This document shows positions 28,699-37,300 of a DNA stretch of 64,000 nt, in pieces. The notes under the pieces are model-generated. The model did no database searches and was not told the DNA's origin. It saw nothing but the letters and a program-made list of their open reading frames with translations. The position numbers and the translations under genes are program-made. The DNA lies in assembly GCF_014268885.2 (NCBI RefSeq), contig NZ_CP077095.1, forward strand, positions 4,309,001 through 4,373,000, read 5' to 3'. Within the stretch, counting starts at the first letter, position 1, and the number at the start of each line of letters is the position of its first letter. The DNA comes from Pseudomonas xantholysinigenes (GTDB lineage Bacteria > Pseudomonadota > Gammaproteobacteria > Pseudomonadales > Pseudomonadaceae).

Positions 28699-29298
28699 TC
28701 AGTTCTTGATGAAACGCTCTGGGGGTTGGTGCAGGCTGATGCCGGCATCGAACAGCAGGTTGACCAGCTCGACGATCATGATCGCCGACAGCCCCCAGAT
28801 CTTGTAGTCGCCGTAGCGATAGCTGGGCACGTACCAACTGCGACCCTGGTAGTCGATACGGTGGGTATGGTCGCGGGGGTCCTGGCGGAAGAACTCCAGC
28901 GGTACGCTGAAGACGGCGGCAATTTCCGCATCGTTGGCCCGGTATTCGACATAGTCGGGAATCAAGCCGACGAACGGAGTCACCTTCAGCCCATGCAACG
29001 ACACCAACGGACTGAGCGGCCCGACGACCTCGACCAGTCCAGGCGGCAGGCCGATTTCTTCTTCGGCCTCGCGCAGGGCGGTGAACACCAGGTCCGGGTC
29101 TTCCGGATCACGCCGTCCGCCGGGGAACGCCACTTCGCCACCATGGGTGGACAGCCCCTTGGCGCGCAACGTCAGGACCAGCTCCGGGTCTTCGCTGCGG
29201 GTAATGGGCAGCAGCACCGCCGCTTCGGGGAAACGGCGATCCGTCTCCAGTGACGCGGGGGTATGGTTGCTCATTCGGCGAAGAAGCTCGTCCAGCAT
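28699..29298 (-). CDS. Nudix hydrolase, CoA pyrophosphatase type (NudL-like)
   Basis: 199 residues. The Nudix box reads [20 protein letters not shown] followed by EEIGLPP, with an upstream [20 protein letters not shown], the CoA-pyrophosphatase (UPF0035) signature. It would cleave CoA to phosphopantetheine and 3',5'-ADP. It lies 43 bp upstream of the carbonic anhydrase homologue on the same strand. Confidence 0.9.
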   Translation of the reverse strand: MLDELLRRMSNHTPASLETDRRFPEAAVLLPITRSEDPELVLTLRAKGLSTHGGEVAFPGGRRDPEDPDLVFTALREAEEEIGLPPGLVEVVGPLSPLVSLHGLKVTPFVGLIPDYVEYRANDAEIAAVFSVPLEFFRQDPRDHTHRIDYQGRSWYVPSYRYGDYKIWGLSAIMIVELVNLLFDAGISLHQPPERFIKN

Positions 29299-29433
29299 TA
29301 CGCACTCTCGATTCCAAGGCCTGCCCCGCATGATGCACCAAAGCCGCCAAGCACCCAAGCCCCGCCCGGGGGCGCTTGCGGTGGCCGGGCCAGGCACGCC
29401 AAGATAACCCGATCCCACAGGAATGAATAAAGC

Positions 29434-29988
29434 ATGAAATTCTGCAGCGCGTGCGGCCAACCGGTTACCCAACGGATCCCCGAAGGCGACAGCCGCCTGC
29501 GGTATGTCTGCGACCACTGCCAGACTGTCCACTACCAGAACCCCAATATCGTTGCCGGGGTGCTGCCCACCTGGGGCAGCCAGGTGCTGCTGTGCCGCCG
29601 CGCCATCGAGCCACGCCGAGGCTTCTGGACCCTACCCGCCGGTTTCATGGAGAACGGCGAGACCCTGGACCAGGCCGCCCGTCGCGAAACCGTCGAGGAA
29701 GCCTGCGCCCGGGTCGGTGAAACGCACCTGTACCAGCTGTTCGATCTGCCGCACATCAACCAGGTGCACGTGTTCTTCCGCGCCGAACTGGCCGACCTGG
29801 ACTTCGCCGTGGGGGTCGAGAGCCTGGAGGTGCGCCTGTTCGAGGAACATGAGATCCCCTGGGGCGAGCTGGCTTTCCGCACCGTCACACGCACACTAGA
29901 ATGCTATTATCGCGACCGCATCAGGCAGCACTACCGGATAGGCCATGAATACCTGCCGCCGATGAACGTTTCGTCGCCCACCATTTAA
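29434..29988 (+). CDS. Nudix hydrolase with N-terminal zinc ribbon
   Basis: 184 residues. MKFCSACGQPVTQRIP and YVCDHCQTVHYQNP form a four-cysteine zinc ribbon. The Nudix box is PAGFMENGETLDQAARRETV followed by EEACA. Resembles NudC/ADP-ribose pyrophosphatase-like proteins; substrate unknown. Divergent from the NudL-like gene. Confidence 0.9.
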   Translation: MKFCSACGQPVTQRIPEGDSRLRYVCDHCQTVHYQNPNIVAGVLPTWGSQVLLCRRAIEPRRGFWTLPAGFMENGETLDQAARRETVEEACARVGETHLYQLFDLPHINQVHVFFRAELADLDFAVGVESLEVRLFEEHEIPWGELAFRTVTRTLECYYRDRIRQHYRIGHEYLPPMNVSSPTI

Positions 29989-30008
29989 GTCTTCAGGGAT
30001 ACGGTTTC

Positions 30009-30572
30009 ATGCGCTGGTTGCTTGCCCTCTTCTGCCTCAGTGTCGCCTCGGTGTCGCAAGCCGCCTTCACCGAGACCATCATCCGCAAGACGCCGTCGGC
30101 CGCGCCTTCGCCGGTCCAGCCCGCCGCTGGCAGCGCTCAGCAGGAACGGCTGATCGACAAGGTGCTGGTAATCAAGTCGGAGCGGCGCCTGCAACTGATC
30201 AGCCGCGGCGAACCGCTCAAGACCTACCGCATCTCCCTTGGCAAGCAGCCCAAGGGCGCCAAGGAACGCGAAGGCGACAAGAAGACCCCCGAAGGCCTTT
30301 ATTGGCTGGACTGGCGCAAAGTCAGCGACCGCTACAACCTGGCCATGCACATTTCCTACCCTAATATCAGTGATGCCGCCAAGGCGCGCAGCGAAGGAGT
30401 GCCGGCCGGCAGCATGATCATGATCCACGGCACGCCGATCAACGAGGAATACCCGGAGTGGTACTTCCACACCCTGGACTGGACCGAAGGCTGTATCGCC
30501 ATGCGCAACGACGACATGCGCGAGGTGTGGAGCATGGTCAAGGATGGGACCATGATCGAGATTCGACCCTGA
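30009..30572 (+). CDS. L,D-transpeptidase family protein (YkuD domain)
   Basis: 187 residues with a signal peptide (cleavage after SVSQA, residue 18). VLVIKSERRLQLISRGEPLK opens the YkuD domain; the active site is MIMIHGTPINEE ... DWTEGCIAMRNDDM with catalytic Cys after a conserved His. Cross-links peptidoglycan or attaches lipoprotein in the periplasm. It begins 20 bp after the Nudix gene and may share its transcript. Confidence 0.9.
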   Translation: MRWLLALFCLSVASVSQAAFTETIIRKTPSAAPSPVQPAAGSAQQERLIDKVLVIKSERRLQLISRGEPLKTYRISLGKQPKGAKEREGDKKTPEGLYWLDWRKVSDRYNLAMHISYPNISDAAKARSEGVPAGSMIMIHGTPINEEYPEWYFHTLDWTEGCIAMRNDDMREVWSMVKDGTMIEIRP

Positions 30573-30639
30573 TGGTCAATCACGCCTCGATGAGGCAGCC
30601 CCCCTCGGCATAAGCGCCAGCACGCCCTTTACAGCGCCT

Positions 30640-31904
30640 TCAACCGTCAAAAGGCTTGCCTGGAACTGAGGCGAGAAAATCATCAAGGTACTGCTTGTTG
30701 CTTGCCGCTTGCTCCCGCTCGGCGGGCGAGACCCAACGGTACTGGGGCGGTGTCGTGGGCCGCGCCACCCCCGGCGGCAAATCGAAGCGTCTGAGCCAAG
30801 CATTGCTGAGAAACTGATTCATCCGTAGCTCCCCCCACGACCGAACCATAGTGCATCGCCCCCAGATCCATCACCCGCAAAGCCTTGATGGTCTCGTTGA
30901 CGCTTACATAATGCTCGGGCCGCGTATCGACGCCCACTTTCCACAGTGCCGGCCAATCGCCTGCGCGCAACAACGTCCCCGACGCTAACGGCCAAACGCC
31001 AATCCTTACATCATTCAGCGCCTGCAACAGCTCGTCATGGCTACCTAGGCTCTGTATGAAAAGTCTTGAGACGAAGGTCAGGCAAGGCGAAAACAGCCGA
31101 GGAACGGTCGGAGTCGCGCACGACTTTACGGGTTGTAAATGAGCATTCCGAGGCTGTTTTCAACGCAGCATCACCGAGTACCAAGGCTTTTCGTACAGAG
31201 CCTAACTTCCGCATCCACGCGCTATTGATATAGGTATACCAATTCAAATTGCTGTACCCCAACCGCCACCCCGGATGAGCCCGGGGTCGAGCGATATCCA
31301 GGCCCTGGTAAGCCGTCGCTAGTTCAAATTCAATATGTTGAAAGTCTTCCCATTGGTAGGTGTGTTGTATGCCCAGGCCTGCCGCCGCATGCAAAGGCTC
31401 AAGCAGGCTGCACATCTCCTTGAACAACCCTTCGAAATGCGTCTTTCGTCCGTCGAGGATTTCCTCTACAGGCAGGTAGAAACGCAGGGGCGTCAAGGTA
31501 CCGTGGATATCTTCCATCCAACCTGCTGGTGAATAGCCGTCGATCATGTAGCTGGGTACTGCGCCAAACCCCTTCACAAAGGCCCAACGGAAGGCCAGGG
31601 GCTCAGCGACACCGTCCCCCGCCAGGTACACCAGCGTTGCCTTTGCAGTCTGAGCGCTATAGTCATGCACCTGCAGCTCATCGGCACCGATATACCCCCA
31701 TTACAGATGGCCACCGTATTCACGGCAAAATACCTCCACAGCCTGCACAATGCGTCGCCGTCCCTCTGGGGTATACGCGCGTGCGATATGAAAGGCTGCC
31801 ACCAGCCCAACATTGATGACCACGCATTCTTCATCCAATTCATCGTAATAAACGAAGTCTTCACGCCAGGCCTCGAACGCCTCAACAAACGTATTTTCAT
31901 TCAT
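30640..31904 (-). pseudogene. DUF3396-type type VI immunity protein, broken in three ways
   Basis: A single ancestral reading can be rebuilt. Codon 1 is ATG 31904 (MNENTFVEAFEAWREDF). The frame is stopped by TAA at 31701-31703 where the sense would be GGHL-x-WGYIGADELQ, continues in the same frame to NSAWMRKLG, is interrupted by a 155-bp MITE (31048-31202), and resumes at SHDELLQALNDVRIGVWPL once one TA is removed. A +1 shift in a run of six Gs on the coding strand (30831-30836) then separates it from the C-terminal GELRMNQFLSNAWLRRFDLP. The W..RFD ending and central domain resemble DUF3396 immunity proteins of T6SS effectors. It has certainly lost function as a full protein. Confidence 0.78.
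31048..31202. mobile_element. 155-bp MITE with 20-bp terminal inverted repeats and TA duplication
   Basis: Ends GGCTCTGTATGAAAAGTCTT and (reverse complement of the right end) GGCTCTGTACGAAAAGCCTT match at 18 of 20 positions. Further internal inverted similarity (GAAAACAGCC near 31089 and GGCTGTTTTC near 31151) makes the element nearly palindromic. It is flanked by TA on both sides (31046-31047 and 31203-31204). Removing the element and one TA restores the immunity gene frame exactly. No transposase is encoded, so it must be mobilised in trans; a TA-targeting transposase is suggested. Confidence 0.85.
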
Positions 31905-31966
31905 CGAGATTCACCGTTGCATTCTCCCAAAGCACATAGGTTGTTGCAGAGGTCGATGATTGATAG

Positions 31967-32212
31967 TCACGCCATGAAGGTGCTCACGAAACCGTGTACA
32001 TGGCGCAGGGGACGCTCACCGGCGTAGAGGGTGAACAATGCAGGCTTATCGAGCACAAGGCCAAAATCGATATTATCTTCATGGCTGACCAACTGCAGAG
32101 TCAATGTGAACGGTGCGCTGATCGCTTCGACCAGCGTGAATGAGACCACCTCGAACTCGATCGGCCCAGCCAAGGGTTGGAAGCTGAAACGTAGACCTGA
32201 CTGTCTGTACAT
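31967..32212 (-). pseudogene. VgrG (type VI spike) N-terminal remnant
   Basis: Translation from ATG 32212: MYRQSGLRFSFQPLAGPIEF, EVVSFTLVEAISAPFTLTLQ, ALFTLYAGERPLRHVHGFVS, then TFMA and stop. This matches only the first ~75 residues of VgrG (the gp27-like start with the RHVHG motif); the remaining several hundred residues are missing. It lies 62 bp upstream of the immunity pseudogene on the same strand, so the rest of vgrG and the effector between them appear to have been deleted. Confidence 0.8.
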
Positions 32213-32636
32213 AGACTTTCTTCCGGCCAGGGTTCGCAAAAGAGAATGTTTCACAGACTAAGCAGACGAAGGGCTCAGTTAAACAAACCATTTGATCACT
32301 AAAAATTGCAAACCCCAGGAAAAACCTAACACCCACTCAAGAAAAATCGTTCAACTACAAACTTCAGCCCCTTCCGATTAAACGTCCACATACACCTTTG
32401 CCCTCGCCAATCATATTTAGACCCATGCTGCCCCGTTCAAGGCCAAGCCCACAAACCTTTGAGCGCAATCAAGTTTTCTTGCGATTTCCAGCCCTGCTTA
32501 CAGACTTTTCCCACGTAGCACGCCAATACCCTCCCACATCCAAGGTGGGAATTTGAGACATTCAAATGAATGTTTATTTTTTTAGAGTGCTCGCAAGTTC
32601 TACGTAGCTTCCTACATATATTTGCGAGGTTCCTAG
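32213..32636. other. AT-richer intergenic region ahead of the two-partner secretion locus
   Basis: About 420 bp without a gene, visibly lower in GC than its neighbours. Just before tpsB, CTCGCAA (32590-32596) and TTGCGAG (32622-32628) form an inverted pair spaced 25 bp that could be an operator. No CTGTCAT-type Pho half-sites were found. tpsB has only a weak SD (GAGG, 8 nt upstream). Confidence 0.6.
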
Positions 32637-34316
32637 ATGTTGTCGTGGGAAATCCCCCACAGGGTAATCCTGTGCGCCGCTATGGCACTGCTCCCCCTCA
32701 CCAGCCTCAAGGCCGATCCAGCCAGCCAGCAACTGCGTGAGCAACAGCAGGGGCTGCACCAACAGGAACGCCTGCAACAGCTGGAACGCTGGCAGCGTGC
32801 GCCGCTCATCGAGCCCCATGCTGACTACGACACCGCCAACCCTCGGCGTGGCTCGCGCTGCTGGTCGATCACCGGCGTGCGACTGGACGGCAATCGACAC
32901 CTCGGCCAGGCGCAGTTACAGCCTGTGGTCCAAGCCCTTTCACAACCTTGCATGGGTGTCGCCGACATCCAGCGGCTGCTCGTAGGGCTGACCCAGCGCT
33001 ATGTCGAGGCAGGCTACCCCACTGCCCGCCCGTACCTGGCCCGCTACCCGGAGCACGGCCAACCACTCGATATCACCCTCGTCGAGGGTTTCATCGAGTC
33101 GATCGAACTGGCAGACCCCGACCTGCCCCTGTCGCTACGCGGTGCCTTTCCCGACATACCGGGCAACGCCCTGTACCTGCCCGACCTCGAACAGGGGCTT
33201 GATCAGCTCAATCGGCTAAGGGCGTACGACCTGGGTATCGAACTGCTGCCCGGCACGCAATTGGGTGGCACCCGGGTGATCGTCGAACCACGCCGGGTAA
33301 GCGCACCCTGGCACCTGGACGCGCGCTTTGACAACCGCGGCAGCGCACTGACCGGACGCCATCGCCTGAGCCTGGGCTTGGGCCTGGACAGCCCGCTGGG
33401 CCTGAACGACGACCTGCGCCTTTCACTGGTTTCCACGGTGTTCGATGCCCCCGGTCGAAGCCAGGGCGCCAGCCTTTACTACGGCCTGCCCTACGGCCCC
33501 TGGACCTTCAGCCTCAATGCCAGCCAGATGCGTTATCACGCCCCGCTGGCGCAGACCCGCTTCACCAGCAGTGGCCAAAGCGAACTCTTCGCCCTAGGTA
33601 GCGAGCGTGTGCTCTGGCGTAACCAACGGGGCATGCTCAGCGCCAGCGCACGGGTGGAACATAAGCAACTGACTAACCACATCGGCCGCACGCTCATCGC
33701 TCTGCAAAGCCCCACCCTCTCCAGCGTGGAAGCCGGCCTCAACCTGCTGTGGCTCGACCATGGCCTCTGGAGCGCCTACGCCGGCGTCAGCCAGGGCGTG
33801 GACTGGTTCGGCGCCGACCAGCCACTGCCAGATGCCAGGGCCCCTCGCCCAGACTTCACCAAGTACCGCGCCAACCTGTTGCACCTGCGCCAGGGCTCCG
33901 CTCAATGGCCCTGGCACTGGCAGAGCGAGCTGGCCCTGCAATACAGCCGCGACCTGCTGCCCGCCGTAGAACAAGTGCAACTCACCGACCACACGGCGGT
34001 GCGTGGTTTTCGCCAGCACACCATGGCCGGTGCCAGCGCCGCCGTGTGGCGCAACACCCTCAGCCAGCCACTGCCGCTGGATTGGGCCCGGCCTCTGCAA
34101 ATGCGCCCAAGCATCGGCCTGGACATAGGCTGGACCCGCTTCAGCCAAGACAGCCCTTCACAACGCCTGGCCAGCGCCAGCGCGGGGCTCGAACTGACCC
34201 TGCCACCGACCAGCCGACTGCGCCTCGACTACCAGCAAGCCCTGTATGCCAGCGATCGTCCAACCAAGACCTTGGAAAAAGGGTTCTGGGTCATGGAGTG
34301 GACCCTCGCGCTCTGA
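32637..34316 (+). CDS. TpsB outer-membrane transporter of two-partner secretion (FhaC/ShlB family)
   Basis: 559 residues with a signal peptide (cleavage near SLKA, about 25), a Q/E-rich plug-helix region, and POTRA domains (SRCWSITGVRLDGNRHLGQA; TLVEGFIESIELADPDL). A 16-strand barrel follows, with RVSAPWHLDARFDNRGSALT and the conserved AVRGF loop motif (HTAVRGFRQHTM, about residue 455). The C-terminus KGFWVMEWTLAL is a barrel-ending signature. Secretes the TpsA encoded 32 bp downstream. Confidence 0.93.
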   Translation: MLSWEIPHRVILCAAMALLPLTSLKADPASQQLREQQQGLHQQERLQQLERWQRAPLIEPHADYDTANPRRGSRCWSITGVRLDGNRHLGQAQLQPVVQALSQPCMGVADIQRLLVGLTQRYVEAGYPTARPYLARYPEHGQPLDITLVEGFIESIELADPDLPLSLRGAFPDIPGNALYLPDLEQGLDQLNRLRAYDLGIELLPGTQLGGTRVIVEPRRVSAPWHLDARFDNRGSALTGRHRLSLGLGLDSPLGLNDDLRLSLVSTVFDAPGRSQGASLYYGLPYGPWTFSLNASQMRYHAPLAQTRFTSSGQSELFALGSERVLWRNQRGMLSASARVEHKQLTNHIGRTLIALQSPTLSSVEAGLNLLWLDHGLWSAYAGVSQGVDWFGADQPLPDARAPRPDFTKYRANLLHLRQGSAQWPWHWQSELALQYSRDLLPAVEQVQLTDHTAVRGFRQHTMAGASAAVWRNTLSQPLPLDWARPLQMRPSIGLDIGWTRFSQDSPSQRLASASAGLELTLPPTSRLRLDYQQALYASDRPTKTLEKGFWVMEWTLAL

Positions 34317-34348
34317 ATCCCCTTCCCTCCCATCATGAGAACTTCGTC

Positions 34349-37300
34349 ATGACTCGATCAACCTGTACTTACACCGCCACCAAACCCAACAAGCTGCGCT
34401 GGGCAATCGCTCTCGCCATCCTGGGTAGCACCCACGCCCAGGCGGAAGTTCTGCTCAGGCCAGAAACCGATAATCCACAAATCATCGACCACAGCCATGC
34501 CGCGCCTGTGGTCAACATCGCCGCCCCTGATGCCAATGGCCTGTCCCACAACAAATTCCTCGACTACAACGTCGGTCAGGTGGGCCTGGTCTTGAACAAT
34601 GCCCTGGGGAACGGGCTGTCGACCCTGGTCGGTGAGCTGTCCGCCAACCCCCGATTCCAGAGCCAGGCGGCCTCGACCATCCTCAACGAAGTGGTCGGCC
34701 ACAGTGCATCGCTCATCGCAGGGCCTCAGGAAATATTTGGCCAGCGCGCCGACTACCTGCTCGCAAACCCCAATGGCATTGCCGTCAACGGTGGGCACTT
34801 CATCAATACCGCCACCGCCAGCCTCGTGGTCGGCACGCCCGTCTTCCAGGACAATAAACTGCACCGTCTTTCGACCGAACACGCCAAGGGAGCCCTGCAA
34901 GTACAAGCGCGCGACAAGGACAATCCCGGCCTACGCAACATGGAGGGCGCCCTGCACTTGATCGCGCCGCGCCTGGATAGCACAGGACAACTCGCGGCGA
35001 AGGATGAACTACAGGTCGTCGTGGGGCGCAATCGTGTCGACAGCGCCACAGCCGAGATCGCTGAAATCTTCCAGCCCGAATCGGTCAGTATCGATGCACA
35101 GCTGCTGGGCGCGATGAACGCGGGCCGCATTCGCCTGAAGAGCACGGCCTTGGGCGCGGGCGTGCGCATGGGGCCGACCTGGGTCACCTCGGGCAGCGAC
35201 ATCAGCCTCGAGTCTGCCGGGGCGCTGGACATCGTCGGCGAGCATGATCGCCCGGTATACCTCGATGCCAAGCACGGCGCGTTAAGCCTGAGAAGCGTCG
35301 ATGATATGCAATTGACGTCTGTCGGCGCCCGTGCCCAACACATCGCGATAGAATCGGGCAATAAGCTGAACGTGAATGCGTCAGGACTGAATCTCCCTAC
35401 GCAATCGCCTCCTGACCACATCACAAAGTATGAAGCCAACAAGCTTCGAAGCGCTGGCGACGTTACGCTGACATCCGCTGACCACATGAAATTGACAGGC
35501 GTCCAAGTGGTCGCTGCGGGGACGCTACACCTCGAAAGCAACGACAGCGTGGAGATTCTTGCCGGCCTGTATGAAGGACAATCCGAACAGGACGCTGAAG
35601 ACCATCACAGTATCCATACCAGGCAAACCGCGATCAGTAGCCGACTACAAGCACAGGACATAGACATTGAGGCGGCTGCAGATTTGATTGTCCGAGGCAG
35701 CGCGCTCAACAGTTCCGGCGCCCTGAAGGCCAACGCCAAAACGGTTACCCTGGAGCACCAGACGCTGTTTGAACGCTCAGACACAAACCGTCAGAGCGGG
35801 CACCTCAATAGCACGTATACATGGAGCGCCGCCGCCAGTGCTCTACAAGGCCAATCCCTGGATATCAGAGGCGAAGACGTCAGAATCACCAACAGCCATC
35901 TGACCAGTTACGGCGACGCCCATCTGGAAGCCAGCGCGGGCCCACTGGTGCTGGAAAGCGCTGAAACGACCACGAGGTCTAGTCAGTTCACGCCAGGCTT
36001 GACATTCTTCGACAAACCGATCGGTCACGAGAGTACGCAGACCACGAGCAAGAAGGCTCGCCACAGCACTGTCACCTCACAAGGCAACCTTGCGCTGAAG
36101 AGCGCCGGCGAGTTGCGGATACACGGCGCCGACCTCAAGGCTACACGTGATCTCAGCTTGCGTGCCGGTGGTGAACTGACCCTCGACAGCAGTACGTCGA
36201 GCCTCGCAAGCACCCAATCGATTCTGGACCCTGGCTTCGCCGCAGGCATTCGAGAAACGCTGGATCCGCAGGATGGCAAGCCTGGCTCCCGCCAGTGGGA
36301 ATTTTATGTGGGTATCGAGCGCCCCGAGCAGACCACCGAGAAATCAGAGACCACACAAAACGCCAGCACGGTGAAGGGCGCAACCGTGAGCCTCGAAAGT
36401 GGCAGCCTCGTACTGGCCAATGGCGCCCAGATCAGCGCCAGCCAGGGTGATCTAACCCTGAAAGGCCCGACCGTTTCCATTTCCGCCGCCTATGACAAAG
36501 CAGAGGGCAAACTGCAGCTCTCCAACCTCGGCGCAGGCTTGTCATACAGCGCGGGCGTCGAGCGAATCGGCAGCGCCTGGGAGGGCAGCCGCGAAAATCA
36601 AATGTCGCATGCCACCATCAGCAAAGCGTTGCTCAGTGAGCTCTCGGCTAACGGCAACATTACTATCACCAGCGACAGGCTGCTCACCGAAGGCGCCCGG
36701 GTCACGGCTGGCAAGGCTCTGCAGATCGATACCGGCAACATCAGCAACCGCGCCGCCAAGGAAGTCGTCGAGCGCACCAGCCTGATCGACAGATGGCGAG
36801 CCAGCATCGGTGTCAGCTTGGAGTACTTCGGCTGGACCAAACCAATAATCGAAGTCATTGACAACAAGCCCGCCGATCGCTTCCAGCAGGCCTCCATAGA
36901 GGAAGCGCTTTCGCCGCCTAGCATCGGCGTAGATGTAACCTGGCGCATGAAGGACCGCGTCGAGTCCGAGCATGACTCCAGGGCCAAGGTAAGCGAACTG
37001 AACGGCGCGACGATCAAGGTCAATGCGGATGTCATCGATGACCAAGGCACCGTCTGGCGCGCGAACACCGGCACACTGGACATCACTGCCAGACAGCACC
37101 TCCACCTGGCGGCCGAGAACAGCAGCGAACGCCACGTGAAAAATCTGGATGCCAGTGCCGACCTGCGCGTGGACACGACTACCGGCAAGGATGTTGGCAT
37201 TCGCATCGCAGGCAAGAGCGAGGCACTCGACAGCCTGCAATCGACCAGCACCGCCGTGCGTGGCCATCTTGACGGGCATGGAGGGGTGTCACTGAAGCTC

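Noticed and set aside
32213..32636. Pho box upstream of tpsB, by analogy with phosphate-regulated TPS systems of pseudomonads
   Set aside because: No CTGTCAT-like half-sites with 4-bp spacing were found; only an unrelated CTCGCAA/TTGCGAG inverted pair.
33749..34348. A 200-codon upstream extension of the TpsA frame
   Set aside because: It runs antagonistically inside tpsB in another frame; the proper signal peptide and TPS domain begin at ATG 34349.
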